NCBI GenBank assembly: GCA_905216075.1
Contig: CAJMSO010000127.1
Span: 1-5,796, forward strand
DNA from: an uncultured bacterium
GTDB lineage: Bacteria > Actinomycetota > Coriobacteriia > Coriobacteriales > Coriobacteriaceae
Length of the DNA: 5,796 nt
Reading direction: 5' to 3'
The position numbers and the translations under genes are program-made. This document shows, piece after piece, positions 4,710 through 5,796 of the stretch. The notes beneath the pieces were generated by a model. The model ran no database searches, had not been told where the DNA came from, and saw nothing but the letters and a program-made list of their open reading frames with translations. Each line of letters starts with the position of its first letter. The stretch's first letter is position 1.

Positions 4710-5796
4710 GCTGCAGGTTTCCAACATTGCACTCATTCGCGAGGCGACGTTGGTTCCGAGCACGGGTCTAACGGTTCTGACTGGAGAAACCGGCGCCGGT
4801 AAGACCGCGCTGCTCTCGGCACTCAAGCTCATTTTGGGCGAGCGCGCGGATTCGTCGACGGTGCGCGAGGGCGAGGCGCTGGCGTGCGTCGAGGCGCGCC
4901 TGTTTGACGGGCCGCACGACACGGAAGGCTTTACGGTCCAGCGCAGCCTTTCTGCCGAGGGCCGCAGCCGTGTAAAAATTGACGGCCGCATCGCCAGCGT
5001 GCACGAACTTTCGGAGCGCGTCGGCGTGATGATGGATCTTTGCGGTCAGCACGAGCACCAGCGCCTGCTCGACCCGGCGCATCATGTTGCCATGGTCGAT
5101 GCCTGGGCAGGGCGCCCGGCACTCGAGGCGCTCGAGCACTACCGTGCTTGCTTTAAGGCATCGCGTGCGGCTGCCAAGGAGGTCCGTCGCGTCGAAGAGG
5201 CCTCGCGTGCGCAGGGGAGTCGCGTCGAGGAGGCGCGCTTCGCCCTGGAGCGCATCGCCGAGGTCGACCCCAAGCCGGGCGAGTATGAGGAACTCGAGGA
5301 ACTGCTGCCGCGCTCCGAACATGCCGAGGTACTGGTTGCCACAGCTAACGATGCCCATGCATCGCTTGCCGCCGAAGGGGGAGCGCTCGATGCCGTGAAC
5401 AGCGCCGTGGCAGAGCTTTCCCGAATGGCTACCGTCGATCGCAAACTGGGCGACATTGCCGAGACGCTTTCGGATGCCTGTATCTCCCTTGAGGATTGCG
5501 CGAACGAGCTTCGTGCCTATCGCGATGGCGTCGCCTTCGACCCGCGCGAGCTCGCTCGCATGCGTGAGCGGTATTCCGACCTCAAGGGTCTGTTGCGTCA
5601 GTGGGGTCCAACTATGGACGATGTTTTTGCCATGCGCGATCGCTCGCAAGAGCTGTTGTCCCTAGTCGATGATGGCGATGAACAGATCAAAAAGGCGCGT
5701 GAAGCGCTTGGCGCGGCGGAGCGCGAACTGTTTGCCGCTGCCAAGGCACTTAAGCGTGCTCGCAATACGGCGGCCCCTCGCTTCTGCCACGAGGTT
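4699..5796 (+). CDS. recN: DNA repair protein RecN (3' end outside the window)
   Basis: RecN is an SMC-like ATPase that gathers at DNA double-strand breaks and assists RecA-dependent repair. The frame is open from ATG 4699 to the last base, giving 366 residues of a protein usually about 550-570 long. The start MIDELQVSNIALIREATL is the typical RecN N-terminus. The Walker A motif is GETGAGKT (29-36); most relatives have Ser at the last position. GQHEHQRLLDP (116-126) is the RecN hallmark after the first ATPase half. Residues from about 140 on form the long coiled-coil arm, including the family-typical ALERIAEVDPKPGEYEELEEL (182-202) and the DLKGLLRQWG segment (294-303). Walker B and the second ATPase half must lie past the window. 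It overlaps nadK by 11 bases. I see no SOS (LexA) box immediately before it, where the sequence is nadK coding. Confidence 0.96.
   Translation, partial: MIDELQVSNIALIREATLVPSTGLTVLTGETGAGKTALLSALKLILGERADSSTVREGEALACVEARLFDGPHDTEGFTVQRSLSAEGRSRVKIDGRIASVHELSERVGVMMDLCGQHEHQRLLDPAHHVAMVDAWAGRPALEALEHYRACFKASRAAAKEVRRVEEASRAQGSRVEEARFALERIAEVDPKPGEYEELEELLPRSEHAEVLVATANDAHASLAAEGGALDAVNSAVAELSRMATVDRKLGDIAETLSDACISLEDCANELRAYRDGVAFDPRELARMRERYSDLKGLLRQWGPTMDDVFAMRDRSQELLSLVDDGDEQIKKAREALGAAERELFAAAKALKRARNTAAPRFCHEV

Larger units (their letters stand above)
1170..5796 (+). other. Probable operon: efp, asp23-family, nusB, xseB, tlyA, nadK, recN
   Basis: Seven same-strand genes follow one -10 box with intergenic distances of +24, +3, +2, -1, -4 and -11 bases. 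No hairpin followed by a T-run was noticed between them. The spacing tightens along the cluster: the first three genes after efp each have a clear ribosome binding site, tlyA and nadK rely on overlapping stop/start codons, and recN has a modest site inside nadK. One transcript is inferred, and it continues beyond the right edge. Confidence 0.75.

Noticed and set aside
2883..4991. A 702-codon open frame on the minus strand across xseB, tlyA, nadK and recN
   Set aside because: It lies opposite well-recognised genes, shows no family motif, is rich in Arg, Ala and Ser runs, and has no convincing start context. Codon bias in GC-rich genes commonly leaves such long antisense frames open.
5287..5310. 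Tandem GAGGAACTCGAGGAACTG in recN as a repeat element
   Set aside because: It encodes ELEEL in the coiled-coil arm, where such repeats are normal for the protein.
4768..5649. A 293-codon minus-strand frame opposite recN
   Set aside because: It has no recognisable motif, and the + strand carries an uninterrupted RecN with Walker A and GQHEHQ hallmarks.

Overview
The window is GC-rich bacterial DNA with dense, same-strand genes and no tRNA, rRNA, mobile element or CRISPR array that I can see. Gene content, gene order and protein style (an actinobacterial tlyA-nadK-recN block joined to a Bacillus-like pepP-efp-asp23-nusB-xseB block) suggest an actinobacterium of the class Coriobacteriia, perhaps Collinsella or a relative. 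The genus is an inference from memory of such genomes, not a search result.

Layout, all on the + strand. Positions 1-1048 hold the 3' part of an M24 Xaa-Pro peptidase gene, whose start lies before the window. It is closed by a strong intrinsic terminator (1096-1138). A perfect TATAAT -10 box follows at 1170-1175, and then a compact run of seven genes: efp (1233-1796), an Asp23/Gls24-family gene (1821-2183), nusB (2187-2771), xseB (2774-3040), tlyA (3040-3852), nadK (3849-4709) and the first 366 codons of recN (4699 to the window end). Gaps are 24, 3 and 2 bases, followed by overlaps of 1, 4 and 11 bases, so translational coupling and one transcript are likely.

The genes are housekeeping functions in translation, transcription and genome upkeep. 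EF-P rescues ribosomes at polyproline, NusB supports rRNA antitermination, TlyA methylates rRNA, ExoVII small subunit and RecN act in DNA repair, and NAD kinase makes NADP. The Asp23 protein sits where Bacillus subtilis has yqhY.

I see no novel system here; this is mostly a conserved core operon. The points worth a second look are the merged gene order with several missing genes (accB, accC, folD, xseA, ispA, dxs, argR), xseB without xseA, an Ala/Glu-rich tail on NusB, the EF-P tip loop lacking the actinobacterial PGKGP pattern, and unusual residues in NAD kinase motifs.
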